Shown here piece after piece: positions 1-9,158 of a stretch of 64,000 bases of DNA. This DNA comes from Lentzea jiangxiensis (GTDB lineage Bacteria > Actinomycetota > Actinomycetes > Mycobacteriales > Pseudonocardiaceae). The notes below the pieces were generated by a model. It was given only the letters and a program-made list of their open reading frames with translations, was not told where the DNA came from and did not search any database. The stretch is taken from NCBI RefSeq assembly GCF_900104175.1, contig NZ_FNIX01000005.1:248001-312000 (forward strand), in the 5' to 3' direction. How positions within the stretch are numbered: position 1 is the stretch's first letter; each line of letters begins with the position of its first letter. The translations under genes were made by a program, and so were the position numbers.

Positions 1-918
<918 letters not shown>

Positions 919-928
919 TCCGGCTTCC

Positions 929-964
929 GGACGGCCCGCTTCCCCTCGGGGAGGCGGGCCGTCC
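929..964 (+). terminator. Terminator hairpin after metK
   Basis: A perfect 11-bp inverted repeat (GGACGGCCCGC at 929-939, GCGGGCCGTCC at 954-964) with a 14-nt loop begins 10 bp after the metK stop. There is no T-run, which is common for actinobacterial terminators. Confidence 0.75.
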
Positions 965-1214
965 GTCGTTCGTGGAGCCTGCGCGCGTTGTGCTCGGGCG
1001 GCGGGCAGGGCGACAGTTGTCCGGGCGAACGGCGACTTCGCCTTCACCGACGCGGAAACGTCTGCGCTCGCTGAGAACCACCGCCGGCTCGTGCCGATCA
1101 GGCTGTCGCTCACGGCCGGACCGGGTGTGTCGTGGCGTTACGCCGCCGAAGAAGTGTGGAGTCGTCTGTCCCAAAAGACCCGGCAACATCGGCGGCGTTG
1201 GTGGTGTCGGGATC

Positions 1215-1499
1215 AGCGAGCAGGAAATCACTGTGGCTGCAGGAAGAACAGCCTACGCGGAGCATCTCGTCCACGAGGTGCCGTTGGCCGACCGGCGACG
1301 ACGGCCGGTGTCGGACGCACGACCTCGTGCTGCTGGGACCCAACGGTTTCCGCCGTGAGCTCGCCGGCTCGTCTGACCGTGCGGGTGGCTCGTCGTCGGT
1401 GCGCGGATACAGCCGTGTGCTGACGTTCGGGAACTCCGGCTGGTACGACCTGACCGTCACGGTCACATCGAGAACGGTCAGGAGTCGATCTCAGGCTAA
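1215..1499 (+). pseudogene. Relic of the C-terminal domain of a phosphocholine-type phospholipase C
   Basis: No intact gene spans 965-1509, but a broken copy of the C-terminal beta-sandwich region of bacterial phospholipase C (as in PlcA/PlcN) can be pieced together. Frame 3 reads ITVAAGRTAYAE from base 1227. Frame 1 reads HDLVLLGPNGFRRELAG (about 1318-1368) and GWYDLTVT (about 1438-1461). The family's terminal motif GHIENGQESISG followed by a stop is in frame 3 at 1461-1499. Intact proteins have about a dozen residues between the last two motifs, so at least two frameshifts and a small deletion have occurred. The catalytic part is absent; 965-1214 shows nothing recognisable. The family match is from memory of its motifs. 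Confidence 0.55.
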
Positions 1500-1502
1500 C
1501 GT
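1497..1502 (+). promoter_or_regulatory. -10 element TAACGT, predicted leaderless start for the gene at 1510
   Basis: TAACGT lies 7 nt before the GTG at 1510 and no Shine-Dalgarno sequence is present, so transcription probably begins at or next to the start codon. The element overlaps the stop codon of the phospholipase relic. No convincing -35 box is visible. Confidence 0.55.
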
Positions 1503-1509
1503 CTGACCC

Positions 1510-2718
1510 GTGGAGATCACGGGGGACGAGATCCGGCGGCAGATGGTCGACCACGAGTCGCTGGAACCGAGGGGACTGGTCATCACCGGTGCGCGGATCA
1601 CCGGTCAGCTCGACCTCTCCGACGTGGTGGCGAAGCGGCCGTTGGTGCTGCAGGACTGCACCACCGAGGAGACCGTGCTGCTCGACCGCGCGCACTTCTC
1701 CGCGCTGGACCTCTCGGGCCTCGTGGCGCCCGCGGTGCACGCCCGCGGTCTGGCGGTCGACCACCACCTGCGGCTGAGCGGGGCCAAGCTCAGCGCCGAG
1801 GAGTCGGTCGACGCGCTGCACATGCGGATCGGCGGCAGCGTCTACCTGGAGGACGGGTTCCACGCGGCGGGCATGGTGACGTTGAGCAGCTCGCGCATCG
1901 CCGGGGTGCTGGCGTGCCGGGGCGCGCGGTTCGACGCCCGGCTGAACATCGTCGACCTGCACGTCGGGGACGGGATCTTCCTCATGCAGGGCTGTCAGGT
2001 CACCGGCTCCGACGACGACCACGCGGCGGTGCGCATGCGCGGCACGCACATCGACGGCCAGCTCGTGCTGCGGCAGGGGCGGTTCCGCTCGCCCGGCGTC
2101 GCGCTCGACCTGCGGCACGTGCGCGTCGGCAAGGAGCTGCTGATGCCGTTGGACGGCATCGAGGGCCGGGTGCAGCTCGAAGGCCTGGTCTACGAAGGTT
2201 TACCGCGCGACGCCACTGTGGACGAATGGCTGACGCTGCTCTCCACCCGCACGCCCTACTACTCGACGCAGCCGTGGGTGCAGCTCGCCGCGGCGCACTC
2301 CGCCGCCGGCCACGAACGCGACGTGCGCCGGATCCGCATCACCGCGCAACGCGACCTGCGCCGCCGCGGCCAGCTCTCCCGGTGGGGCCGCACGTGGCAC
2401 CTCGTCCGCGGGGTGACCGTCGGGCACGGTTACCGCCCCGGGCTCGCCCTGGTGTGGCTCGCGGGAGTGCTCGCCGTGTCGGCGGGTGTGGTGCTCCTCT
2501 CCGGTGCCGTGCGGTGCTCGACCGTCGAACAGGTCGGCTACGCCCTCAACGTCGCGACGCCGCTGGTCAAGGTCGACGCGGCGCGCTGCACCGTCGACGC
2601 GGCCTCGGGAGCGGGCCAGTTCGTGCTGGCGTCGACGTGGCTGCTGCAGATCCTGGCGTGGGCGTTCGCGACCCTGTTCGTGGCGGGCTTCACCGGTTTG
2701 GTGAGGCGCAACGCGTGA
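1510..2718 (+). CDS. Beta-helix-like protein with two C-terminal membrane helices
   Basis: A 402-residue protein of unknown function. Residues about 20-240 consist of repeated short strands with G-x-L-x-L character (for example GARITGQLDLSD), resembling a right-handed beta-helix of the pentapeptide-repeat type but less regular. A basic amphipathic stretch (about 270-305) follows, then two hydrophobic helices at about 311-335 and 370-395 with a short Cys-containing loop between them. The bulk is therefore probably cytoplasmic and membrane-tethered. Relatives in actinobacteria are often called 'membrane-associated oxidoreductase', but no redox motif is visible. The GTG start fits the TAACGT element 7 nt upstream. 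It ends 29 bp before priA, on the same strand. Confidence 0.8.
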   Translation: MEITGDEIRRQMVDHESLEPRGLVITGARITGQLDLSDVVAKRPLVLQDCTTEETVLLDRAHFSALDLSGLVAPAVHARGLAVDHHLRLSGAKLSAEESVDALHMRIGGSVYLEDGFHAAGMVTLSSSRIAGVLACRGARFDARLNIVDLHVGDGIFLMQGCQVTGSDDDHAAVRMRGTHIDGQLVLRQGRFRSPGVALDLRHVRVGKELLMPLDGIEGRVQLEGLVYEGLPRDATVDEWLTLLSTRTPYYSTQPWVQLAAAHSAAGHERDVRRIRITAQRDLRRRGQLSRWGRTWHLVRGVTVGHGYRPGLALVWLAGVLAVSAGVVLLSGAVRCSTVEQVGYALNVATPLVKVDAARCTVDAASGAGQFVLASTWLLQILAWAFATLFVAGFTGLVRRNA

Positions 2719-2747
2719 CTGTCGGTGGTGTCTGATACACCAGGGGC

Positions 2748-5324
2748 ATGAGCGAGAAGACCGGAGCGAGAAAAGGGGAGCGCGTCCCCGCCGAGTCGCT
2801 GCCGGTCGCCCGGATCGTGGTGGACGTGCCGCTGGCCCACCTCGACCGGCCCTTCGACTACGCCGTTCCGTCCGAACTGGACGCGACCGCCGTCCCGGGC
2901 TGCCGCGTGCGCGTGCGGTTCGCGGGCCAGCTCGTCGACGGCTACCTCCTGGAACGCGTCGAGACCTCCGAGTACGGCAAGAAACTGGCGTTCCTCGAGA
3001 AGGTCGTCTCGCCCGAACCGGTGCTGGCACCGGAGATCGCCGCACTGGCGCGCGCCATCGCCGACCGGTACGCGGGCGGCATGATCGACGTGCTGCGCCT
3101 GGCCATCCCGCCGCGCCACGCCCGTGCGGAGGCCGCGCCGTCGGGGGAGGCGCCGCCGCTGCCACGGGTCCCGGCCTGGGTGGGGGAGCAGGCGGCCCAG
3201 GTGGTTTCGACGGCAGGAGCCGCGGACTCGCCGGATGAGGCCGACCTCGCTGTGGCCGAGGACCCCGCTGTGGCTGGGGATGCTGCTGTGGCTGGGGATG
3301 CTGCTGTGGCTGGGGATGCTGCTGTGGCTGGGGATGCTGCTGTGGCTGGGGACGGGACCATCAAGGCCACCGGCTCCTCCGACTCCGCCGGCTCTGCCGT
3401 GTCCGCCGATGGCACCGACTTCGCCGTGGATGGCGAGTCCGCTGTGGGCGGCGATTTCCGTGCGGCTGTTGACACTGCCGTGACCGCCGACTCCGGTGCG
3501 ACCCCTGACCCCACAACGGCCGGCGGCCCCGCCCTGTCCGCCGAGCCCGTCGATCCCATCGCGCTCGCCGCACCTGCCGACCAGACGTCGCCCGCCAACC
3601 CGGCGGCGTCCGGCGGCGCGGAGTCGTCCGGCTCGCCCGACGCCGCACCCGACGCCGTCGCGGTGCCCGCCACGCCGGTCGACCCCACCGCCGGCCGCGG
3701 CGTATCGGCCGATCCCGCTGCACATTCCGCCGAACAGCCCGTGCGCTCCCAGTTGCCGCCCGTTCCCGCCGACGCCTGGTCGCGATACCCCCGCGGCCCC
3801 AAGTACCTGGAGGCCCTGCGCGAGGGCCGTCCGGCGCACGCCGTCTGGCAGGCGTTGCCCTCCGAGGACTGGCCCGCCCGCCTCGCCGAGGCGGCGGCCG
3901 CCGTCGCGTCGACCGGTCGCGGCGTGGTGATCGTCGTTCCCGACCACCGCGACCTCGCGCGGGTCGCCGAGGCGTGCGCCGAGCTGATCGAGGGCGTGGT
4001 GACCCTGTCGGCCGACCTCGGGCCGTCGGAGCGGTACAAGCGCTGGCTCGCGGTGCGCCGGGGCGTGGCGCGGGTCGTGGTCGGCACGCGCGCGACGGCC
4101 TTCGCGCCGGTCGAGGACCCCGGGTTGCTCGTGGTGTGGGACGACGGTGACGACCTGCACGTCGAGCAGCGGTCGCCGTACCCGAACGTGCGGGACGTGC
4201 TGGTGCAGCGTGCGCACATGACGGGGGCCGCGCTTCTGATCGGAGGGTTCGCGCGCACGGCCGAGGCGCAGTTGCTGGTCGAGACCGGCTGGGCGCACGA
4301 GATCGTGGCGTCGCGCGAGACGTTGCGCGCCATCGCGCCGCGTGTGGTGTCCGTGGGCGACAACGAGTGGCAGGACGTCAAAGACCCCGCCGCTCGCACG
4401 GCTCGGCTGCCGTCCATCGCGTTCGAAGCGGCGCGGTTCGCCCTCTCCGACTCGCCGGTGCTCATCCAGGTGCCACGGCGCGGGTACGTGCCGTCCCTGG
4501 CGTGCGGTCAGTGCCGTGGCCCGGCCCGGTGCCGTCGCTGCGCGGGGCCGTTGGCGTTGCCGGGCGGCACCGAGGACGGCTTGCCGAAGCCCGCGTACTG
4601 CCGGTGGTGCGCGGCGACCGAGGCCGGGTTCCGCTGCCCGACGTGCGGCTCGCGCAAGCTGCGGGGTCAGATCATCGGCGCCCGGCGCACGGCGGAGGAG
4701 CTCGGGCGCGCGTTCCCCGGTCACCCGGTGCGGACCAGCGGTGCGGACGAGGTGCTGACCAAGGTGCCGGGCAAACCCGCCCTGGTCGTCGCCACGCCCG
4801 GTGCCGAACCCGTCGCCGAAGGCGGCTACGGCGCGGTGCTGCTGCTCGACGGCTGGGCGTTGCTCGGCCGAGCCGACCTGCGCGCCTCCGAGGAAACGCT
4901 CCGGCGGTGGATGACGGCGGCGGGTCTCGTGCGCCCCGGCACTGGCCGCGTGGTCGTGATCGCCGACTCGTCCCTGACCCCGGTGCAGGCGCTCGTCCGC
5001 TGGGACCCGGTGTGGCACGCCGCCACCGAACTGGCCGCGCGGACCGAACTGGGCTTCCCGCCGGCGGTCCGGATGGCGACCGTCGACGGCACCCCGGACG
5101 CGGTGAACGCCCTGCTCGACGAGCTGCGGCTGCCGCCGACCGGCGAGGTCCTCGGCCCGGTGCCGCTGGGCGACGACGAGACCAGAGAGCGCGCACTGGT
5201 GCGCGTCTCGCGTGCCGAAGGCCGTCAGCTCGCCGCTGTGCTGGCCGAGGCGCAGGCCGTCCGGACGGCGCGCAAGGAGCAGGAGCTGGTGCGCATCAAG
5301 CTCGACCCGCTCGAGGTCCTGTAG
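2748..5324 (+). CDS. priA: PriA-type primosomal protein N' (actinobacterial, helicase-degenerate)
   Basis: 858 residues; PriA recognises and restarts stalled replication forks. The N-terminal DNA-binding domain begins ARIVVDVPLAHLDRPFDYAVP. The helicase-like core (about 345-840) contains the zinc-binding insert with four CxxC pairs (CGQC, CRRC, CRWC, CPTC, residues about 585-632). No proper Walker A lysine motif is visible (VVIVVPDHRDLARV occupies the position) and the DEAH box reads WDDGDD. This agrees with actinobacterial PriA being thought to lack helicase activity. A low-complexity Ala/Asp/Pro linker (about 125-330), with an 18-bp tandem repeat, separates the two parts and makes the protein longer than its usual 650-700 residues. 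Start: ATG at 2748, preceded by AGGGG. Confidence 0.93.
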   Translation: MSEKTGARKGERVPAESLPVARIVVDVPLAHLDRPFDYAVPSELDATAVPGCRVRVRFAGQLVDGYLLERVETSEYGKKLAFLEKVVSPEPVLAPEIAALARAIADRYAGGMIDVLRLAIPPRHARAEAAPSGEAPPLPRVPAWVGEQAAQVVSTAGAADSPDEADLAVAEDPAVAGDAAVAGDAAVAGDAAVAGDAAVAGDGTIKATGSSDSAGSAVSADGTDFAVDGESAVGGDFRAAVDTAVTADSGATPDPTTAGGPALSAEPVDPIALAAPADQTSPANPAASGGAESSGSPDAAPDAVAVPATPVDPTAGRGVSADPAAHSAEQPVRSQLPPVPADAWSRYPRGPKYLEALREGRPAHAVWQALPSEDWPARLAEAAAAVASTGRGVVIVVPDHRDLARVAEACAELIEGVVTLSADLGPSERYKRWLAVRRGVARVVVGTRATAFAPVEDPGLLVVWDDGDDLHVEQRSPYPNVRDVLVQRAHMTGAALLIGGFARTAEAQLLVETGWAHEIVASRETLRAIAPRVVSVGDNEWQDVKDPAARTARLPSIAFEAARFALSDSPVLIQVPRRGYVPSLACGQCRGPARCRRCAGPLALPGGTEDGLPKPAYCRWCAATEAGFRCPTCGSRKLRGQIIGARRTAEELGRAFPGHPVRTSGADEVLTKVPGKPALVVATPGAEPVAEGGYGAVLLLDGWALLGRADLRASEETLRRWMTAAGLVRPGTGRVVVIADSSLTPVQALVRWDPVWHAATELAARTELGFPPAVRMATVDGTPDAVNALLDELRLPPTGEVLGPVPLGDDETRERALVRVSRAEGRQLAAVLAEAQAVRTARKEQELVRIKLDPLEVL
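3249..3356 (+). repeat. 18-bp in-frame tandem repeat inside priA
   Basis: Five near-identical copies of GCTGTGGCTGGGGATGCT start at 3267, 3285, 3303, 3321 and 3339; the last diverges after 15 bases. A degenerate copy lies at 3249. Each unit encodes AVAGDA. Its third-position T use (GCT, GAT) differs from the surrounding gene and suggests recent slippage expansion. Confidence 0.95.
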
Positions 5325-5328
5325 GGCT

Positions 5329-5796
5329 TCAGCTCTCGTAGTGGGAGCGCAGGCCCGCGATGTGCTCGCGGATGTCCTCGTCGGTGAGCTTCTCGTACTC
5401 GAGGTACTCGCTCATGTAGGTCATCAGGTCGTCGCGCTCGGCGTGCTGCTCGCTCGCGATCACGTGCGCCGTCGTGCCCGCGATGCCCGCCGGGAACAGC
5501 AGGAAGCCGTCGAGGCCCGCCATGGTGTCGAACGAGGCGTTCTTGGCCTCCCAGAGCGCCCAGACGTCCTCCTCGCGGCCGCACTCGGCGAGCAGCAGGG
5601 CGGCGAGCACCATGGCGTCGCGCACGCCCCAGCCCTCCTGGTGGGCGGCGGTCTCCTCGGCGAGCAGGTGGCGTAGCAGGTCTGCGTCGTCGTCGCGGCG
5701 TTCGCGCAGCAGGAGGTGCAGCGCCTCCTCGCGGTCGGCCTCGTCGAGCGGGGTGTTCGTGAAAGTGGTTCGCAACTGGTCAAGATCGATCGACAC
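5329..5796 (-). CDS. Hypothetical acidic cytoplasmic protein, 155 aa
   Basis: Not recognised. The protein is Glu/Asp/Leu-rich, predicted all-helical, with no signal peptide or membrane segment; it begins SIDLDQLRTTFTNTPLDEAD and ends HIAGLRSHYES. It could be a small helical-repeat protein. It converges on priA, with only 4 bp between the stop codons. The GTG start at 5796 is preceded at 6 nt by TAAGGT on the minus strand and has no Shine-Dalgarno sequence, consistent with a leaderless transcript. High GC3 supports it as a real gene. Confidence 0.75.
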   Translation of the reverse strand: MSIDLDQLRTTFTNTPLDEADREEALHLLLRERRDDDADLLRHLLAEETAAHQEGWGVRDAMVLAALLLAECGREEDVWALWEAKNASFDTMAGLDGFLLFPAGIAGTTAHVIASEQHAERDDLMTYMSEYLEYEKLTDEDIREHIAGLRSHYES

Positions 5797-5802
5797 GCTC
5801 GC

Positions 5803-5808
5803 ACCTTA
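5803..5808 (-). promoter_or_regulatory. -10 element TAAGGT, predicted leaderless start for the 5329-5796 gene
   Basis: On the minus strand TAAGGT is followed by 6 nt (GCGAGC) and the GTG start; there is no ribosome-binding site. Confidence 0.55.
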
Positions 5809-5861
5809 GGCCTTCCTCAAGGGGTGTTGCCATCCGGTCGCAAGGGAGTAGAAGTTTCCGC

Positions 5862-7631
5862 ATGTTGCGAACGGTTGCCGCAGTGACGCTCTCCGTCGTA
5901 CTGGTCGCCCCTGCCACGGCAGGGGCGGCGGAACCACCGCCACGCGTGCCCGAGCAGGTGGGCTGGGGAGGCGCTGTGTCCAGCGTCGACCCCGACGCGT
6001 CCCAGATCGGCATCGACGTGCTCCGCCGCGGTGGCAACGCGGTCGACGCCGCCGTGGCCACCGCCGCCGCGCTCGGCGTGACCGACCCGTTCAGCGCCGG
6101 GATCGGCGGTGGCGGGTTCTTCGTCCACTACGACGCCCGCACCGGTCGCGTGTCCACATTGGATGGACGCGAGACCGCGCCGCGCTCCGCCACCGACCAG
6201 CTCTTCGTGGAGAACGGCCAGCCCCTGCCGTTCGCCGAGGCGATGACCAGCGGCCTGTCCGTCGGCGTCCCCGGCACCCCGAAGACGTGGCAGCAGGCGC
6301 TGCGCCGGTGGGGCACGCTCGACCTGCGGGAGGCCATGGCGCCCGCGGAAGCGCTGGCTCGGCGCGGGTTCGTCGTCGACAAGACGTTCAACACCCAGAT
6401 CACGAGCAACGCCGCCCGCTTCGCCGACTTCACCTCGACCCGCGACCTCTTCCTGCCGGGGGGCCAGCCTCCGGCGATCGGCAGCACGTTCCGCAACCCG
6501 CAGCTCGCCGACACCTACCGCGAGCTCGCCCGCACCGAGCTCGCGTCGCTGTACGGCGGAGCCGTGGGCCGCGACCTGGTGAAGGCCGTGCGTCAGCCGC
6601 CGGTCGTGCCCGGATCGACCCGCAACGTCCGCGCCGGCGACATGCAGCTCTCCGACCTGGCCCGCTACCGGGTCGAACGCCGCGACCCGACGCACACGCG
6701 CTACCGCGGCCTCGACGTCTACGGCATGGCGGCGCCGTCGTCCGGCGGCACCACCGTCGGCGAGGCCCTCAACATCCTCGAGTCGACCGACCTGTCGAAG
6801 GCCTCCGACGTCGAGTACCTGCACCGCTTCATCGAGTCGACGAAGCTCTCCTTCGCCGACCGCCTGCGCTGGGTCGGTGACCCGGCCTTCTCGCGCGTGC
6901 CGACCGAGGGCCTGCTGTCGCAGGAGTTCGCCGACAGCCGCGCGTGCCTGATCAAGCCCGACGCCGTGCTGCCCGCCCCGCAGCCCGCCGCCGGCCCCCG
7001 CAACCCCCGGGCCTGTGAAGCCACCGCGGGCATCTCCGCGCTGCGCGAGGACGCCGAACGCACGACGCACCTCACCACCGCCGACCGCTGGGGCAACGTC
7101 GTCGCCTACACCCTCACCATCGAGGCGGAGGGCGGCAGCGGCATCGTCGTGCCGGGGCGCGGCTTCCTGCTCAACAACGAGCTCACCGACTTCGAGTTCG
7201 TCGCCCCCACGCCGGGCGTCCCGCACCCGAACCTCCCCGGCCCCGGCAAGCGTCCGCGCTCGTCCATGGCCCCGACCGTCGTCCTCGACCACGGCAAGGT
7301 CGTCCTCGCCGTCGGCTCGCCGGGCGGCTCCACCATCATCACCACGGTCACCCAGATCCTGACCGCGCGCCTGGACCGCAAGATGTCCCTGCTCGACGCC
7401 GTGGCGGCCCCGCGCGCCTCGCAGCGCAACGCGGCCACCACCCCGGCCGAAGCGGCGTTCCTCGCCGCCTCGACCACCGCGGGCCTGCAGGCGATCGGGC
7501 ACAGGTTCAGCCAGAACGCCGAGATCGGCGCCGCGACGGCCGTCGAACGGGCCTCCCACGGCCGCTGGCGCGCCGTGGCCGAACCGACCCGGCGCGGAGG
7601 TGGTGCGGCCCGCGTGGTGACGGTGGGCTGA
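5862..7631 (+). CDS. ggt: Gamma-glutamyltransferase, secreted
   Basis: 589 residues. Cleaves the gamma-glutamyl bond of glutathione and related compounds, or transfers the glutamyl group to an acceptor, outside the membrane. A Sec-type signal peptide is clear (about 1-23, ending TAGAA). The N-terminal nucleophile-hydrolase fold is shown by GGNAVDAAVATAAALGVTDP and the GIGGGGFF motif. The self-processing nucleophile is the first Thr of TTHLTTAD (Thr401 by count), followed by LLNNELTDF and the SPGGSTIITT oxyanion region, both typical of the small subunit. The length is normal for the family. ATG at 5862; the nearest purine-rich run (GGGAG) is rather distant. It nearly abuts the convergent DinB-like gene (1 bp between stops). 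Confidence 0.95.
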   Translation: MLRTVAAVTLSVVLVAPATAGAAEPPPRVPEQVGWGGAVSSVDPDASQIGIDVLRRGGNAVDAAVATAAALGVTDPFSAGIGGGGFFVHYDARTGRVSTLDGRETAPRSATDQLFVENGQPLPFAEAMTSGLSVGVPGTPKTWQQALRRWGTLDLREAMAPAEALARRGFVVDKTFNTQITSNAARFADFTSTRDLFLPGGQPPAIGSTFRNPQLADTYRELARTELASLYGGAVGRDLVKAVRQPPVVPGSTRNVRAGDMQLSDLARYRVERRDPTHTRYRGLDVYGMAAPSSGGTTVGEALNILESTDLSKASDVEYLHRFIESTKLSFADRLRWVGDPAFSRVPTEGLLSQEFADSRACLIKPDAVLPAPQPAAGPRNPRACEATAGISALREDAERTTHLTTADRWGNVVAYTLTIEAEGGSGIVVPGRGFLLNNELTDFEFVAPTPGVPHPNLPGPGKRPRSSMAPTVVLDHGKVVLAVGSPGGSTIITTVTQILTARLDRKMSLLDAVAAPRASQRNAATTPAEAAFLAASTTAGLQAIGHRFSQNAEIGAATAVERASHGRWRAVAEPTRRGGGAARVVTVG

Positions 7632-7632
7632 G

Positions 7633-8151
7633 CTAGGCGTTGGTGCGTCCGTCGATGCGTTCCCTGATGAGGTCGGCGTGGCCGTTGTGCTGCGCGTACT
7701 CCTCGATCAGGTGGAGGTAGAGCCACCGCACCGACATCTCGCCCGCCTGCTCGTGCAGGAACACGTCGTCGAGGTCCCGCGCCGCCACCGCGGCGCGGGC
7801 CTCGGCCATCTCGGCGACGAGCTCGGCGTACTCGGCCTCGGCACGGGCCGGGTCCAGGTCGCCGAACGCGAGGTCGGGAACGTCCGGCGCGCGGTGGAGG
7901 GGCTCGACGTCCTGCCTCGCCAGCCGGATGCGCCACCACATGCGCTCCACGTCCGCGAGGTGCCGGATCAGGCCCTGCAGCGTGAGGTTCGACGGGGGCG
8001 CGGACACCGTGGCGAGCTGCTCGCCGGTGAGGCCCGCGCAGTTGCGCAGGAACATCGCCCGGTGGCGGTCCAGCAGCGCTTCGAGCAACGTGCGCTCCGC
8101 GCCGACCAGCGGTTCCTCGGTCAGTTCTACTTCGGGTGCCTTCCAGGTCAT
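7633..8151 (-). CDS. DinB/DUF664-family protein
   Basis: 172 residues forming the DinB/YfiT four-helix bundle, a family of presumed metal-dependent hydrolases or transferases such as mycothiol S-transferases. Three regular histidine positions are visible: LIRHLADVERMWW (His about 65) and LYLHLIEEYAQHNGH near residues 145-158, matching the three-His metal site. No signal peptide. ATG at 8151. A TAGGCA hexamer lies 6 nt upstream, one base away from TANNNT, and a possible 33-codon ORF ends 9 bp upstream on the same strand. The substrate is unknown. Confidence 0.85.
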   Translation of the reverse strand: MTWKAPEVELTEEPLVGAERTLLEALLDRHRAMFLRNCAGLTGEQLATVSAPPSNLTLQGLIRHLADVERMWWRIRLARQDVEPLHRAPDVPDLAFGDLDPARAEAEYAELVAEMAEARAAVAARDLDDVFLHEQAGEMSVRWLYLHLIEEYAQHNGHADLIRERIDGRTNA

Positions 8152-8160
8152 GGTCCATGC

Positions 8161-8262
8161 CTAGCGGATGACGCCCTCGCGGACGATCTCTTTACCGCCG
8201 GGCGAGCCGGAGCCTCCCGGCTCGAAGGTCCGGTGGTCACCGCGTCCGGGCCAGTTCGACAC
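8161..8262 (-). CDS. Possible 33-residue small protein upstream of the DinB-like gene
   Basis: A short minus-strand frame starting at a GTG (8262) two codons after an in-frame stop. The product begins SNWPGRGDHRTFEPGG and ends GGKEIVREGVIR. GAGG sits 4 nt before the GTG as a possible ribosome-binding site. About 85% of third positions are G or C, like the neighbouring genes. It ends 9 bp before the DinB-like start, so it could be a leader peptide, a small cotranscribed protein, or the relic of a longer gene. Not recognised as a family. Confidence 0.35.
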   Translation of the reverse strand: MSNWPGRGDHRTFEPGGSGSPGGKEIVREGVIR

Positions 8263-8411
8263 CGAGCCTCAGTGCGGCCACATCAGCCTGCTGACCTGGC
8301 GGTGTCCCCCTTGCGGCCGAGCGGGGCGGCCGATCTTCCCACCTCGGGCTGATGCGGGGTCGACCCGCGAGACGATGTGCGGTGACCTGCGCGAACGGCA
8401 CAGTTGACGCC

Positions 8412-8561
8412 ATGACGACAACCACGGTCTCCCGTTCCCGCGCAGCCCACGTCGACCTGCACGCGGTGTTCCGGCCCGTGCTGACCGCCCTGCGCCTCAC
8501 CGGCCACTTCGTCGTGGCGCTGATGGGCGTGATCTTCCTCGGCAGCGCGTCCGGGCACTGA
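8412..8561 (+). CDS. Small single-span membrane protein, 49 aa
   Basis: A 49-residue reading frame (ATG at 8412) with a polar, basic N-terminus (TTTTVSRSRAAH) and one hydrophobic helix (about residues 28-45, HFVVALMGVIFLGSA). The frame stays open upstream to 8352 but nothing there looks coding. No convincing Shine-Dalgarno sequence. It lies 46 bp before def and may be expressed separately. Function unknown. Base composition fits coding, but small size leaves doubt. Between this gene and the DinB-like gene (8152-8411) I see only the possible 33-codon ORF. Confidence 0.5.
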   Translation: MTTTTVSRSRAAHVDLHAVFRPVLTALRLTGHFVVALMGVIFLGSASGH

Positions 8562-8607
8562 CCGCGCTCCTCGTAGACTGGCCTCCAGTCCACACGAGGA
8601 GCACTGC

Positions 8608-9156
8608 GTGACCGTCCAACCCATCCGCCTGTTCGGCGACCCCGTGCTGCGCACCGCGGCCGCCGAGGTCACCGACTTCGACAAGGAACTGCGCACCCTG
8701 GTCAAGGACCTGTGGGACACGATGCAGGACGCGGGCGGAGCCGGCCTCGCCGCGCCTCAGCTCGGTGTGGGGCTGCGCGTGTTCACCTACCACTGCGACG
8801 GCTTCGCGGGACACCTCGTCAACCCCACGTGGGACGTGGTCGGCGAGGAGATGCAGGACGGCTCCGAGGGATGTCTGTCCATCCCCGGTATGTCGTGGGA
8901 CTGCAAGCGCCACCTGCACGTCGTGGCCAAGGGCTGGAACATGCACGGCGAGCCCGTCGAGGTCGAAGGCACCGAGACGCTGGCGCGCTGCATCCAGCAC
9001 GAGAGCGACCACCTCGACGGCGTGCTCTTCCTCGACCGCCTCGACGCCGAGACGCGCAAGCAGGCCATGCGCGAAATCCGGCAGTCCGAGTGGTTCGACG
9101 GTACGGTGCCCACCTTGAAGCAGAGCCCGCACCCACTCTTCGGCAGGTCCAGCTGA
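8608..9156 (+). CDS. def: Peptide deformylase
   Basis: 182 residues. Removes the N-formyl group from nascent proteins, using Fe2+ or Zn2+. All three family motifs are present: [10 protein letters not shown] (motif I), EGCLSIPG (motif II, metal-ligand Cys) and QHESDHLDG (motif III, two His ligands and the catalytic Glu). GTG at 8608 is preceded by GAGGAG at good spacing; a TAGACT hexamer at 8574-8579 could be the -10 box of a short-leader promoter. fmt follows after 2 bp, so the enzymes adding and removing the formyl group are cotranscribed. Confidence 0.97.
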   Translation: MTVQPIRLFGDPVLRTAAAEVTDFDKELRTLVKDLWDTMQDAGGAGLAAPQLGVGLRVFTYHCDGFAGHLVNPTWDVVGEEMQDGSEGCLSIPGMSWDCKRHLHVVAKGWNMHGEPVEVEGTETLARCIQHESDHLDGVLFLDRLDAETRKQAMREIRQSEWFDGTVPTLKQSPHPLFGRSS

Positions 9157-9158
9157 CC

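Noticed and set aside
3249..3356. Regular repeats in priA considered as a CRISPR array
   Set aside because: The units are directly tandem with no spacers, multiples of 3 bp, and in frame with priA.
2538..5018. 826-codon minus-strand frame opposite priA
   Set aside because: Shadow of priA; the repeat HSSIPS it encodes is only the complement of the AVAGDA repeat.
8168..8407. 79-codon plus-strand frame between the DinB-like gene and def
   Set aside because: No ribosome-binding site, no family resemblance and an irregular third-base pattern; the opposite strand has a better small frame.
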